Shown: positions 34,984-45,002 of the stretch, one piece after another
How positions within the stretch are numbered: the first letter of the stretch is position 1
How the letters are laid out: every line of letters starts with the position of its first letter
Source: Alopecurus myosuroides
Taxonomy: Eukaryota > Streptophyta > Magnoliopsida > Poales > Poaceae
NCBI GenBank assembly: GCA_028641055.1
Contig: CM054062.1
Location: forward strand, 271,021,092-271,085,091
Direction: 5' to 3'
Length of the DNA: 64,000 nucleotides
Program-made: the position numbers and the translations under genes
The notes under the pieces: model-generated
Told to the model about the DNA's origin: nothing
Seen by the model: the letters and a program-made list of their open reading frames with translations, nothing else
Databases searched by the model: none

Positions 34984-35930
34984 CTACTCCCACTTCCTGG
35001 GGTCGGTGATGTTGATCTTCCAGTGCTGGTCGGCGTACCCGATCTCCTCGGCGACGTGCCTGTCCCACGCGATCTCGATCTTCCTCCGCTCCGTCAGCGC
35101 GCACGGCCCCCGCATCACCTCCCCCATCTGGTCGTACACCTGCCACCACCGCCGGTGCGCCTCGTCGCTGGCGTACACCCGCTGGTCCCCGATGTTCCAG
35201 TTGCAGTCATAGTCCCGGTAGCACCGCCACGGCTTCAGCCCCAGATAGTGGATCGACCACACCTCCGCCGGCTCCGCCGCGAACAGCCGCTCCTTCAGCG
35301 CCCGCTCCCCGGTCGTGTTCGCCCAGAAGTTCTTCAGGTAGTTCACTCGCCGCGGCAGCCGGTGCCACCACACGAACACCTCGTTCAGGAACCCCTGGTC
35401 GCCGCCGTTGTACGACCGGATGGTGCGCCGCCCGCTGACCAGAGCATCGAACGTGCACCGCGACGGCTCGATCACCATGATCCCGGAGTTGAACAGGGAC
35501 CCGTCGTTGCCCACCGCCGAGAGCTGCGGGAACCGGAAGAGCGCGTCCAGGGAGCGGAGGACCAGGATGTCGGCGTCCACGAACACCACGCGCGCGTACT
35601 CCGTCAGCTGCCACAGCCGGAACTTGCTGTAGTTGTACTCGTTGTAGGAGCCCCGCTCCGCGCGAGGGTTGCGGATGCGCCGGATCCGGCGCGGGATCCA
35701 GCCGGCGGCGGCCAGGGCGCGGAGGGCCGGCTTGGTTACGGTGTGGTCGTGGAGGAGGACCATGTCCCGGGTGGAGCCCGACCGTCGGATGCTCTGGGCC
35801 AGCACGATGGCGCCGCACAGGTACTTGTCCGACGAGTGCAGCACCGTCGCGTACGCCTCGCGCCGCGGGTTGCTGCTGATGCCGGCGTCCACCGCCGTCA
35901 GGTCCGACGCGTTGAACACCTCGTGGATGC
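34984..35930 (-). CDS. GUX exon 3: GT8 catalytic domain
   Basis: It starts after the acceptor CGAACGCAG and completes a split glycine codon (G|GC, residue 284), giving GIHEVFNASDLT. It encodes nearly the whole catalytic domain: REAYATVLHSSDKYLCGAIV at the nucleotide-sugar end, the metal-binding DAD, and HYLGLKPW near the end. It stops at TAG (34984-34986) after DPRKWE. The third positions are very GC-rich, common in grass genes, which creates long antisense frames (34819-35958 on the + strand) that are not genes. Confidence 0.93.
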
Positions 35931-38900
35931 CTGCGTTCGAACATGCGTCATTAGTTAATTTTCGCAACGTGACAGCAACCAGAAAAATGGAACATTCATT
36001 TTAGTGTAGTCGTGTAGGATCTCCACTTCTGAATGCAAAATAATGCATCCGTTGGTCCCTCAACTATTGTGAAGGCCAAGTTTGGTTCCTCTCGGTTCTA
36101 CTACTCCCTCCATCTCATATTAATTAATCTTTTTAAGTAATATAAAATGCTTTTATCTAAAAAAAATCTTATGGACAAAACTAGATGTATCTAACCCTAA
36201 AATATATCCAGATACATCAAATTTTGTACAACTTTAAGATAATTAATATTTTTTTAACAAAGACAAAAGCTTTGCCTTTTTAATTGACATAGATGGAGTA
36301 AACATGGGAGGCCTAAGCAAAAAAATATAAAAAAAAGATACAAAACCGGCCAAAGAAACTTCAGCCGATAAAAACCTCAAAAATTCTCGTCCCTCGCCAT
36401 CTAGAACAGACGCGTTTCAGGACAAAATTAGGCGCGGACCACCTACCCTACAGAAGGCGAGATCTCTACACCCCTGGACCAGCCAGGCCGAAGAGGACAT
36501 CGTCAACAACGGCAAGACTCGGCATGTTGAGTTTGAAAAGAGACAATTAATATGAGACGGAGGGAGTACTTGTACCAAAAATTACTGGCTTGCTAGTGGT
36601 GGTTTTGCACCTGTGACAACTCAGTTAGAACAAAAAAAATAAAAAAGGAAAACTTTTGGAAAAGTAAAAAATAATAGAAAAATAAAAATTAGTCAAATAT
36701 ACATTAAAAACATCTAGATACTAAAAATAAAAAAATCCATAACGATCAAGAATGCCCATCAAAATCATGAATTTTTGTTTTTCTTTAAAATTATTATACA
36801 AGACATAACGTTCAATACATTTTCTAGAATGATAGTGATTTTGTTAAATTTAGTTATATTCCTATAGCATTTTTTTATTTACCCAATTTATTATTTCTAA
36901 ATTTTCAGGTAACACAAATTTTTGATTCTAAAAATTATGAATTTCGTAAATTTGCGTGAAAACATGTTTCCAATATATTCCTTCTAAATTTTAAGTTTCT
37001 TTTGAAGTTACTCTTATTTCTCTCTTTTCCTATTTTAAGATCATTAATATTTCACGCTGATTGGCTTCTGCACGTTAAAATTTGTCGCCACATCATTATT
37101 AGTAAAAGAAAACAGGACCATCCCCGGCACCAGCACATGATGGCATTTTCTTATAGACAGAAGTAAACATCTGCGATCCCAAATTCAGCCCCCAATGAGA
37201 CTCACCTGGGTCGGTTGGGGTCAACAGTATCTCTCTCGCCACTGGGCCACTGCCCAATTCACTCGCCACGTTCAGTGTTCATTTAGAGCTTCCATACTTG
37301 TGACTTGTGAGAATTTCTTGAACAAGAGTTAATTAATTAACCATATCTGAACTTTGGTTATGGTTGAGGGACCAAAGCTATTTTTTTTACTTTCTTAATA
37401 ATAACCACTTATAGAGCACGATTCTCTCCTTCTCGAGACATGGACACGCACACATGCAATTCAACAAACTCATGCATCTATCAACCAAAACCTAGCTTGA
37501 AACAAACTACAAGTGCTGTCAGAAGTCAAAACCAACACCACCAACAACAAAGAAAAATGATCGAGTTAACAAAGCCAAAAACTATATCCAATGTGTATCT
37601 GCTTTGCGTTTCGCGAGGTTGCGTACGGTTTGGTGCGGATTGACTACTGGCCATCCAGTCCACCGCGCGGCTCGCTAGAATGTAGTAGCATGCAAGTATA
37701 TCACCTTGGTGCATGCACAAGCTAGCTAGCGGGTTAAGCTACCCGGTCACACCAACCAACCGAATCAGAGTTCAATCCATCGTGTTCGTGTCGATCCACC
37801 ACGGTGCTCGTCTCGATCGTCCGGTCGATGATCAGGCGACCGATGAGATCGATCGATCGATGATCGAAGAGACTTGCAACCATAAAGTTGGTGTCGAGGC
37901 CCCAGCCTTCATTTCTATTTCCCGAAAAATTAACATCTTTTCTTATCAGAAATCCACTCAGTGCCTGCTGAAGTAATTAGCGTGAATAGTTACCCAAAAT
38001 CCTGTTAGGTCGATCTTGTCTCGAGACAGAAACAGTGAACAGATAACTGGGAATAGTGCCACGCCTACCTAGATCGATCTATGATCTATCTGCTTGCGTT
38101 GGGGGACAGATTTTGGGTCTCTTTTGGGCAACAGTGGAGATCGACAGCGACACTGATGGGTGCATGATTACCAACAGAAGTTTCCATTCTGACGATGCGA
38201 TATGCTTTCGACCGTGCGTGCTGATTAATGCTGAGACTAGCTAGGTACTACTCCAGCTACTCCGGCTTTTTTGCTGCTAGCATAGTACACACGAGTGGAG
38301 TACATCGCAGGAGAACTGCTCCTAGCTTGGAATCGTATGGCACTTCCAGACAAATCAGCGGTTGCAGATGTACCTACGGCGCCATGTCGTTGCCAGAAAC
38401 AGAGTACTGTATTGTTCGGACACAGATGTGTATACGTACGATAAATGGTTGCCAAAAACATGTAGAGTACTACTGTCGGGAGGCTTCGGATTGAATCTTC
38501 CTTCCTAGCTTAACCTCGACCAATTAATCTGCTCGCGCCCGGATCAGATTCTTTAGTTTGTTGAGAATGGGGGCTACTGAGCATTGTTTAGCCAGCCCGG
38601 CCTAAAGAAAGCTAAGTGATGATGAGAATCGATGCATTATCGTCTACTCGTGGCCCTCGGCAGACCTGAATTCCTATGTTTCTTCTCCACGGCTTGTCCT
38701 ACACATATGCCCCGTTAATTGAATGGTCCCTAGTGATCAAGAATCACATTTTCAATCGAAGGGCGGAAAAGAGGGTGCGTGGAAATGATTATGCGCTGTA
38801 TTTGTCGCCTCAATCCCATTAGGTGGCGTGTTATGTCTTTATAACACAGTTGTAGCAGTACAGGTCAGGCATCCGATGCTGATGTTCTAATATAAATTTT

Positions 38901-40594
38901 CTCTTTTTTTTTCCCGGGGAATACTGTTTTAGACATTGAGCTAGTCTTCAAAAAACACAACCTTGACCATGCACTATCTACAAAAATACAAAATGGGACT
39001 GTCTATTCGTAAATTTCATACTCCCTCTGATCCTAAATAATTGTCGCTGGTTATACTATCGATTTGTACCTTCGTAGTTCTTTTGATGCGACAGTTAAAA
39101 CGAATCAGACGGAGTAGAATTTTCTTACAGGGCAGTCACCTTCTTAAGTTGTTGGATCAACACCTAACCTTTTCCCTCTCTTTGCTCATTTCATATATAT
39201 AAACCCAAAAAATCAAATTTTACTAACATTGCACTAAAACACTCCACTTTGGATTTGGGAAAATAGGTGCCCGAGACTTACAACAAAATCATGAAATGAG
39301 AATTAGCACTGTAAAATTATGATACTCTGAAAGTTTTTTTTTTTTTTTTTTTTTTTGTAACTGTATGTCTCATTTCTCAGTTTTCTTTTGATTTCTAGAA
39401 GTACCATGTGTCAACCCGTAAGTCGTCACCATATCTAACCTTTTTTTTTTTGACAGAATATATCTTTGGTTGATACTACTACTGGCTGTTTGTTAGCATG
39501 GGTGCAACAACACGCTTGACTTGCATTACATGCATATGTGTGCGGTGCAGCTGCAACAAGACCGACACGAGAAAGCAAATTACGCGCGCGAGCGCGCACG
39601 TTATCTAACCGCTACGTACCTGTTGGTCCCCAGAGCGGCATCGCCAGGTTGCAGGAGCCGACGGGCAGCCGGAGCTTCTCCTCCAGCCGCGGCACGTCGA
39701 CGTTGTACATCCACCAGTCGCCCTCCCTCCCCACCGCCTCCTCGCACCGGAACAGGTCCATCATCGGCTCGCACTCGCTCCGCAGCACCACGCGCACCCT
39801 GCCGCGGCCGTCGCGCCGGCCCTTCCGCGCCGCCGTCTGCGCCGCCACCAGGTGCATCTGCAGCCTCAGCACGTCGCGGTTCCACCCCTTGGCCTTCCGG
39901 TTGCACGGCACGGCCGCCACCACCACGTCCACCTGGCCGTCGTAGCGGGAGAAATCCGGCATAGGGATCTCCGGGCAGGACGGGACCCTGTCTTCCTCCT
40001 CCTCGTCGATCCACTCCGGGAACAGGTCCGACCACCGGAACGTGTCGGAGACACGGTCGAAGTCCAGGGACACCGCGTCGCCCTCCACGCCCAGAGGGAG
40101 CAGCTCGTCGCGGCCGATGTTCACCAGGCCCATCCGCAGCCGGCCGCGGAGCTCGTCGAACATGATCGGCGCGCGCCCCACGTTCACGATCCTCTCCGTT
40201 GACGTCACCGCTACCTTATTCGCTGCCGCCACTAGTCTTCCACCCGGCTGCATGCACGCACGAATAATGTGTCAATCAATAACGTTACGTGCAGTCGGTG
40301 TCGCGGCCGGCCAGAACTAATGCCGATGCCGATGGCACCAGAACGTCGGTGGGCGGGACTGACGTACCTTACCTGCTTCCGTGTGAGGTGCTGGGTGTAC
40401 GTGGGGCATGCGTCGCGGAAGGTGCAGCGGACGAGGGATGCGGCGCCGTGGTCGAGGAAGTGGGAGTACTTGGGGTGGAGGAGGAGGGCCATGTAGAGGA
40501 GGAAGAAGAAGGCGAGGAAGGCCGCGTTGAGCTTCACGATCGCCGCCGTCCGCAGCCCGAACAACGGCGACTTGCCCGCCTCGCCGGTCTTCAT
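34984..40594 (-). CDS. Xylan alpha-glucuronosyltransferase (GUX-type, GT8)
   Basis: Three exons on the - strand give an intact 598-residue protein: exon 1 40594-40373, exon 2 40247-39620, exon 3 35930-34984. Both introns are GT..AG and phases join exactly (74 codons; 209 plus 1 nt; 2 nt plus 315 with stop). Family knowledge: GUX enzymes are Golgi type II proteins that add glucuronic acid from UDP-glucuronate to xylan in the cell wall. Visible support: a membrane anchor at residues 17-40, the GT8 metal site DAD (402-404), LFNSGIMVIEP (429-439), GGDQGFLNE (459-467) and HYLGLKPW (511-518). The length fits plant GUX proteins (about 560-660). It is the only intact host gene here. Paralogue number cannot be fixed by eye. 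Confidence 0.92.
36114..36566. mobile_element. Stowaway-type MITE, possibly composite
   Basis: Terminal inverted repeats CTCCCTCCATCTCATATTAA and its partner TTAATATGAGACGGAGGGAG are flanked by TA on both sides (36112-36113 and 36567-36568), the Stowaway/Tc1-mariner signature. At 453 bp it is longer than usual. An internal degenerate end near 36275-36300 (AATTGACATAGATGGAGTA) suggests a MITE of about 185 bp plus unrelated sequence between two ends. Confidence 0.75.
39021..39114. mobile_element. Stowaway-type MITE (94 bp)
   Basis: The ends CTCCCTCTGATCCTAAATAA and a matching ACGAATCAGACGGAG form inverted repeats, with TA on each side (39019-39020, 39115-39116). Inner arms TTGTCGC and GCGACAG also pair. 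Small size and hairpin form are typical of Stowaway elements in grass introns. Confidence 0.78.
39620..40247 (-). CDS. GUX exon 2: stem and N-terminal GUX region
   Basis: It begins after the acceptor GTGCATGCAG with PGGRLVAAANKVAVTS and covers residues 75-283. GUX hallmarks seen are MPDFSRYDGQVDVVVAAVPC, WNRDVLRLQMHLVAAQTA and, near the end, KLRLPVGSCNLAMPLWGP. It precedes the GT8 core and has an acidic run EEEEDR near residue 125. It ends one base into a glycine codon at the donor ACAG/GTACGT. Confidence 0.92.
40373..40594 (-). CDS. GUX exon 1: cytosolic tail and membrane anchor
   Basis: It encodes 74 residues from ATG at 40594-40592 to the donor AAGCAG/GTAAGG. MKTGEAGKSPLFGLRTAAIV is followed by a hydrophobic stretch (LNAAFLAFFFLLYMALLL), a type II signal anchor for the Golgi. 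An upstream in-frame Met (40615) exists, but the short conserved MKTGEAGKSP start and the 5' leader length favour 40594. Confidence 0.88.
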
Positions 40595-41126
40595 GGTGAT
40601 TTGGTAACGGAGCAAGCTATGGCGTCGTCAGGCGTGTGACGTACCGTGTCCGTCTGTCTCTGCGCGCGCGCGGGAGGGCAGCGGCGAGGACTCTGTTGGT
40701 CGATGGAGGAGGTGCGGCCTAAGCGGAGACGGCGTTGCATGCGCGGGATATATAGGGCCGGGTGTGGTGGCGCGCCCCCAGTCGGGGGGTGGGTGGACGC
40801 GGCGTGGCGCTGTGCGGTGCTCGACCGGAGGTGTGAGTGATCGGCAAGATTGCGGACGGAGGCTGCAGTGCGGCGGCCAATAGGCGGTGGTTGGGGACGG
40901 TGAGCAAGGTAGGAGTAATAGGGAGACTGGGAGAGTGACGCATGAAAGGACGGGTGCAACGAATTCAGGCCGGGCCACGCGTCCAGTTCCATTCCGCGAG
41001 TTTGGTTTGGCTCGCGTCCCCCTGCCGATCGAGCGAGCTCAAGCACTGTGTAAGATTTTCGCAATGAGCGGGGCCGCGCCATGGGGAGTGACGACTTCAT
41101 CTGCAGATTTCCTTCCTCTTATTTCA
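40595..41126 (-). promoter_or_regulatory. GUX promoter and 5' leader
   Basis: On the - strand CCCTATATATCC (about 40746-40757) is a TATA box about 155 bp upstream of the ATG, implying a 5' leader of roughly 120 nt with CT-rich and CG-rich runs. The region up to 41060 is GC-rich with many repeats of CACC/CCGC. No other gene is seen. Confidence 0.7.
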
Positions 41127-41353
41127 ACGAGTAAGGCCTATAAATTCAGTCATCAAAAGTCAAAATTTACTATTTTTACCCAATAATGTAGAAAAATATC
41201 AATATGTATTATATTAAATATATCTTATGGTGAATCTATTATATCGATTTGGTATCGTAAATATTCATATTCTTGCCTGTGATATTAGTAAAACTTGGTG
41301 GATATTGTGTTTTAACTAATTTTGTACAGTCTTATGCACCGAAACGGAGGGAG
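41127..41353. mobile_element. Partial Stowaway-like MITE
   Basis: Only the right end is clear: ACCGAAACGGAGGGAG followed by TA (41354-41355). The left side shows a weak inverted match (CTATAAATTCAGTCATCAAA) but no CTCCCTCC terminus, so the left end is lost or decayed. Confidence 0.4.
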
Positions 41354-41356
41354 TAA

Positions 41357-41648
41357 AGTCTAGTTTGGCATCAAAGTATTTTTGAAGTATTCAACCAATA
41401 CCGTAGCTTCTAAAAATAATATAGTATTAAATACTTTGATGTGTTTGGATGGAGTGAATACTATGGTTTTAAAACTGAAGTATTGTCCTCAAACTTTATT
41501 TTTTGCTGTATTAGAAACTTCAATCTGACTTGTTTTTCCTAAACTGAAGTATTATGCAAAACTGAAGTATTCGTTTGCCTGGCAACTAAATACTTCGGTT
41601 TGTTAATACTTTTGGTTTTATAAAAACTTCCCTTCCAAACAAGGCCTA
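41357..41648. mobile_element. Possible hAT-type MITE
   Basis: Imperfect inverted ends AGTCTAGTTTGG and CCAAACAAGGCCT bracket about 290 bp rich in repeated GAAGTATT/AATACTTC words. GGCCTTGTTTGG-like ends are common for hAT-type MITEs. I could not define a target duplication. Confidence 0.4.
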
Positions 41649-42850
41649 GTGGTTTACATATTACCTTGCAAAAAAAAGTGGGTTACGAATTCTTTAGCCA
41701 GATTGTGCCTGTTGTAAGTGATTCCACCTGACCGCCTGATGAAACAATAATTTTGACACTTTGCATGCCCACTGATCTACTCCTAGTCTCCTACACCCAC
41801 TCTGAACCCTTACTTTCTTATGACTCAAATGTCGCACCAAAGCGATACAAGCAAGAGAATTACATCCGGCCTCTCCATAAATAGATGCATACAATACAGA
41901 AACGAGAAATAAAAATTTTGGACGCAACCTCTTAAACATGCGACTAAAAGGGAAAAAGGCAATCTAAAGCCACCAACACGTAAATTACGCTGTCATCTGT
42001 GTTGGCTAAAAACCTCCTTGGCTGTTTTATCCACCTAGATAGATGACATCACGAGGAGCTCATTGTATTCCTGGTCCCCGCAAATGTTAAGAGGTGCGAA
42101 GCCAATTCATACACGGGTGGGTAGATAAACCTGGAACAGAGAAAGGGATCTTTTTTTTAATCAAACACACCATTTTTCCTGCGAAACACAATACCCAACA
42201 TAATAATGGATTTCTTCAATTTAAGTAGTCCATACCAAAATGGGAGTCACCCGCAACACATCCTACCACACTTAAGAAGTTTAAACAACCATGTACTAAG
42301 TAATGCGGTGTTGTTTTGCCTCCAAATCATGAACTCCTAATCCTCCACCTTAATCCATTGTACAACATATGATAATCCATTTTTAGTAAGAAATAGAACC
42401 TAGACTGATAATAGTCCAACTTTTTTATAATACCTTTTGGTAGAAGGAAGACTCACACATATATAGCACCACACTGGTAATCAAAGAGTTGATTAATCAA
42501 TAACAAACATATTAGCTACTAGGACTTTTATCGATCCTTTCCTCCAGTTGTTTCTAGTACGCTATCCTGAGTATACGATAATACATCGGATTCGAAAGAT
42601 AACGGATAGGAAACTCATGTTTCACACAGCAGAAACTAGTAGCATACTCCGCATTTGCCTCCCGATCCTCACATAAGCAGATTAGCTCACTTTATGAAAG
42701 TTTATTTTATCACAAAAACTTCATCAAAATCATAAAAGTACCATTTTGAGGTTGTTTGTATTTTCAATCATAGTTCATAAAGGGAATAGTGACATCAAAA
42801 TATAGCAGAATGGATAAAACATTGAAAGAGCATTTCCCCGCATTTTGTTT
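41649..42850. other. Intergenic sequence, nothing recognised
   Basis: About 1.2 kb of AT-rich sequence between the GUX upstream MITEs and the copia LTR. Only small random frames (for example 41694-41939) are present. No promoter, RNA gene or transposon end could be supported. Confidence 0.5.
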
Positions 42851-43434
42851 TGATGTTTGTTGACAACACAATTAGAGCACTAATGTGTGCTAAATGTCTA
42901 CAGGTCATTGTGCTTAAATTATTCTTCATGGTATTTTTGGTTTTGTGCTAAAACCCCGTTGAGATCCTCGAAGAATTCTGTCTATTGTGAGGGGTTACAG
43001 ATTGGGCCGGTACTACCGGACGGCGTTCGGTACTACCGGGTTTTCCCAGTTACAACACTGGTGTTTGCGCGCAAGCTTCTGTTTACTTTGGCACTACCGG
43101 GCTCGTCCGGTAGTTCAACTCGGTACTACCGGACTAGCCCGGTACTATCGACCATGGTCTGCTTGCGTGCGTTGGTGGAGCTGATGGGTTGCTGTGGGGC
43201 GACACTTTCGGATCAGCACGGAAGTACCAGGGCCGCGGTACTACCGAACTAGATCGGTAGTACCGGAAAATCGCTATTGGAGCCTGGATGCGCACTGGAC
43301 TCGTTTCCCCCAGCTTCTGTTAAGTTTGAAACTACCGGGGGTGTCCGGTAGTTCAGCGCGGTACTACCGGATCTGCCCGGTAGTACCGACTGTGGTTTCT
43401 GTCTGCGAAGCTGCGTTGACCACGGTGGAGAGAT
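42851..43434 (+). repeat. Copia 5' LTR, left part
   Basis: This part holds a cluster of ACTACCGG / CCGGTAGT words (about ten copies between 43005 and 43395) in direct and inverted order. It ends GAGAT at the Tat insertion point, and the LTR continues at 58578. The exact start is uncertain by some bases. Frames such as 42887-43252 are composition effects. Confidence 0.75.
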
Positions 43435-44310
43435 TGTCGTGGTGGTGTCACGGCAGATGCCATAGGATGGCTAAAGATGTGGGGACGAAGGACGCTGGAG
43501 GCGCTCGGGGAGGGATCACGCGACGAGTAGACGCGTGAAGGATGAAACAAGCACTGCAAACAACACGATCTACCCAGGTTCAGGGCCCTCGTGAGGAGGT
43601 AAAACCCCTACTCCTGCCTTTCTCTCTGTATTTTGATGTCACACCGAGTAGCCACAATACAACGGTTCTTGCTACCGAGTAGCCACTCTTCTCTCTACCA
43701 GATGAACTAGGTCAAGAATCTCTACGTAGTGCGCGATCTAGGTCAGCATCCCTCGCGCAGGAGGGGGCAGGGCACCTTATATACTCGGTGCCCTGTCGGA
43801 TACAGCCAAATACAAACAGATGTCGACATGGTGTGCACACCGTCCTTCTTCCGAGTTCCCGCTGACAGCTTTGGCTTCTAGATTTGTCCCGGTGCGGAAA
43901 GTCATTGGGCAAAACCAAGTGTTCAGTCTGTAATCACTGTGGCGAACACAGAGTAGGTCCCCCCTATCATGCGACGCCCTGCTGACACACTGTCGCTGTC
44001 AGGCACGCCGTCCTCAGATGAACAGTGCTGTGAACAGTGCCAAGTACGGACCCGGGATACGCGGGATTCGGTGTCAGAACGGCTCCTTTGACTTCTGGCC
44101 CGAGTAGGTTCCCGCCATTTCTACTCGGACCAGCTCTTCTATTCGGAGGAGCACAACTCTCTTGATTCATCCTTCTGGCTGTCTAGGTGTAAGACCGGGT
44201 AGCAGTCGACCGGGTAGCGAGTACCAGGTAGCCAGCTACTCGGCCAAACATCCCTTCTGATCTTGCCTTTAGCACTTGCCTTTACCCTACTCGGGGGTAA
44301 CCCCCCGACA
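43435..44310 (-). repeat. Tat 3' LTR
   Basis: On the - strand it runs from TGTCGGGGGGTTACC to CACCACGACA. It is rich in the words CGAGTAG and CCGGGTAGC and their complements. The TATA box lies within a perfect palindrome (43768-43795). Confidence 0.95.
43768..43795 (-). promoter_or_regulatory. Tat LTR TATA box inside a palindrome (3' copy)
   Basis: The 9-bp arms CAGGGCACC and GGTGCCCTG are perfect inverted repeats around TTATATACTC, so the - strand TATATAAGG box overlaps the loop and one arm. The same structure is unchanged in the other LTR (58030-58057). Confidence 0.75.
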
Positions 44311-44325
44311 GCAGTCCCCGAAGCT
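44311..44325 (-). other. Tat polypurine tract
   Basis: On the - strand CTTCGGGGACTGC directly precedes the 3' LTR start TGTCGGGG. The same AGTCCCCG word (as seen on the + strand) recurs at several other places in the element. Confidence 0.7.
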
Positions 44326-45002
44326 GGTAGAGTCCTGCGAATTCGTTCACTGGGCCCTGCCAGCTTAAAAACCAACCTTGACAGTCTTGCCCTTGAACCC
44401 TGGGATACCGAGTGAAAACCTCCGAGTAGCCCTTGATCCTGTTTCTTCTACTCCGATTAGGGCCACTTTTCTTCTCTGTAGCCGAGTAAAATGACTTGGT
44501 GAAATCTTGAAACGGAATCTCTGCGTGACAGAGCACAATCCGGCTTTCCGCGCTGCAACTGGGCACGTGTCACGCGGACACGACTTCGACGCCTCGGTGC
44601 CCGGGAACTGACAGGCCACGCGCCCAGTTTTCACGGGGTGGGCCCACCGGCCCGTTACGTCCCATCACGCGCAGTAATTGCCCACGATCTCGTCGTGGGA
44701 TCTAATGCGGCCGTTACGCGCGCGTTCCGCGCTGTGTGCGTTTCTAACCGGCCCACAGACCCCACGCCACACGATTACTGCCACGATCGATCCCACTTCC
44801 TCTACTGGTAACGGTAATCCGAGGAGCGGTATAAATACCCCCTCGGTAACTCCTTCTTCTCCTTCCGCTCACAATTTCCCCTCTGCCTTCTCGTTTCTCC
44901 GCCGCCGCAGAGCTCCTCGCCGCTGCGCAACTCACTGCACCGCCGCGAGCTTCTCCACACACCAAATCCTTCGATCTTTTCCCAAATTTCCTCCTCACCG
45001 CC
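44326..45002 (+). promoter_or_regulatory. Promoter of the antisense Tat gene
   Basis: About 0.7 kb with a TATA box GGTATAAATACC at about 44829-44838, some 170 bp before the ATG at 45003. A CACGTG G-box lies at 44564-44569, and GGGCCCACC/GGCCCA words near 44640 and 44750 resemble plant promoter elements. The leader is CT-rich. This is a complete-looking RNA polymerase II promoter facing away from the 3' LTR. Confidence 0.65.

Larger units (their letters stand above)
35931..39619 (-). other. GUX intron 2 (3.7 kb) with MITEs
   Basis: The donor is ACAG/GTACGTAG (39620/39619) and the acceptor GAACGCAG (ending 35931). The intron is AT-rich and holds two Stowaway-type elements (36114-36566, 39021-39114), long T-runs (about 39331-39354 and 39441-39450) and a GATC-rich patch near 37845-37870. 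I see no exon-like coding in the rest. Confidence 0.85.

Noticed and set aside
34819..35958. 379-codon + strand ORF
   Set aside because: It is the antisense shadow of GUX exon 3, with Pro/Arg-rich content expected from GC-rich third positions.
39331..39354. T-run as the tail of a - strand retroposon
   Set aside because: No flanking duplication or retroposon body could be defined next to it.
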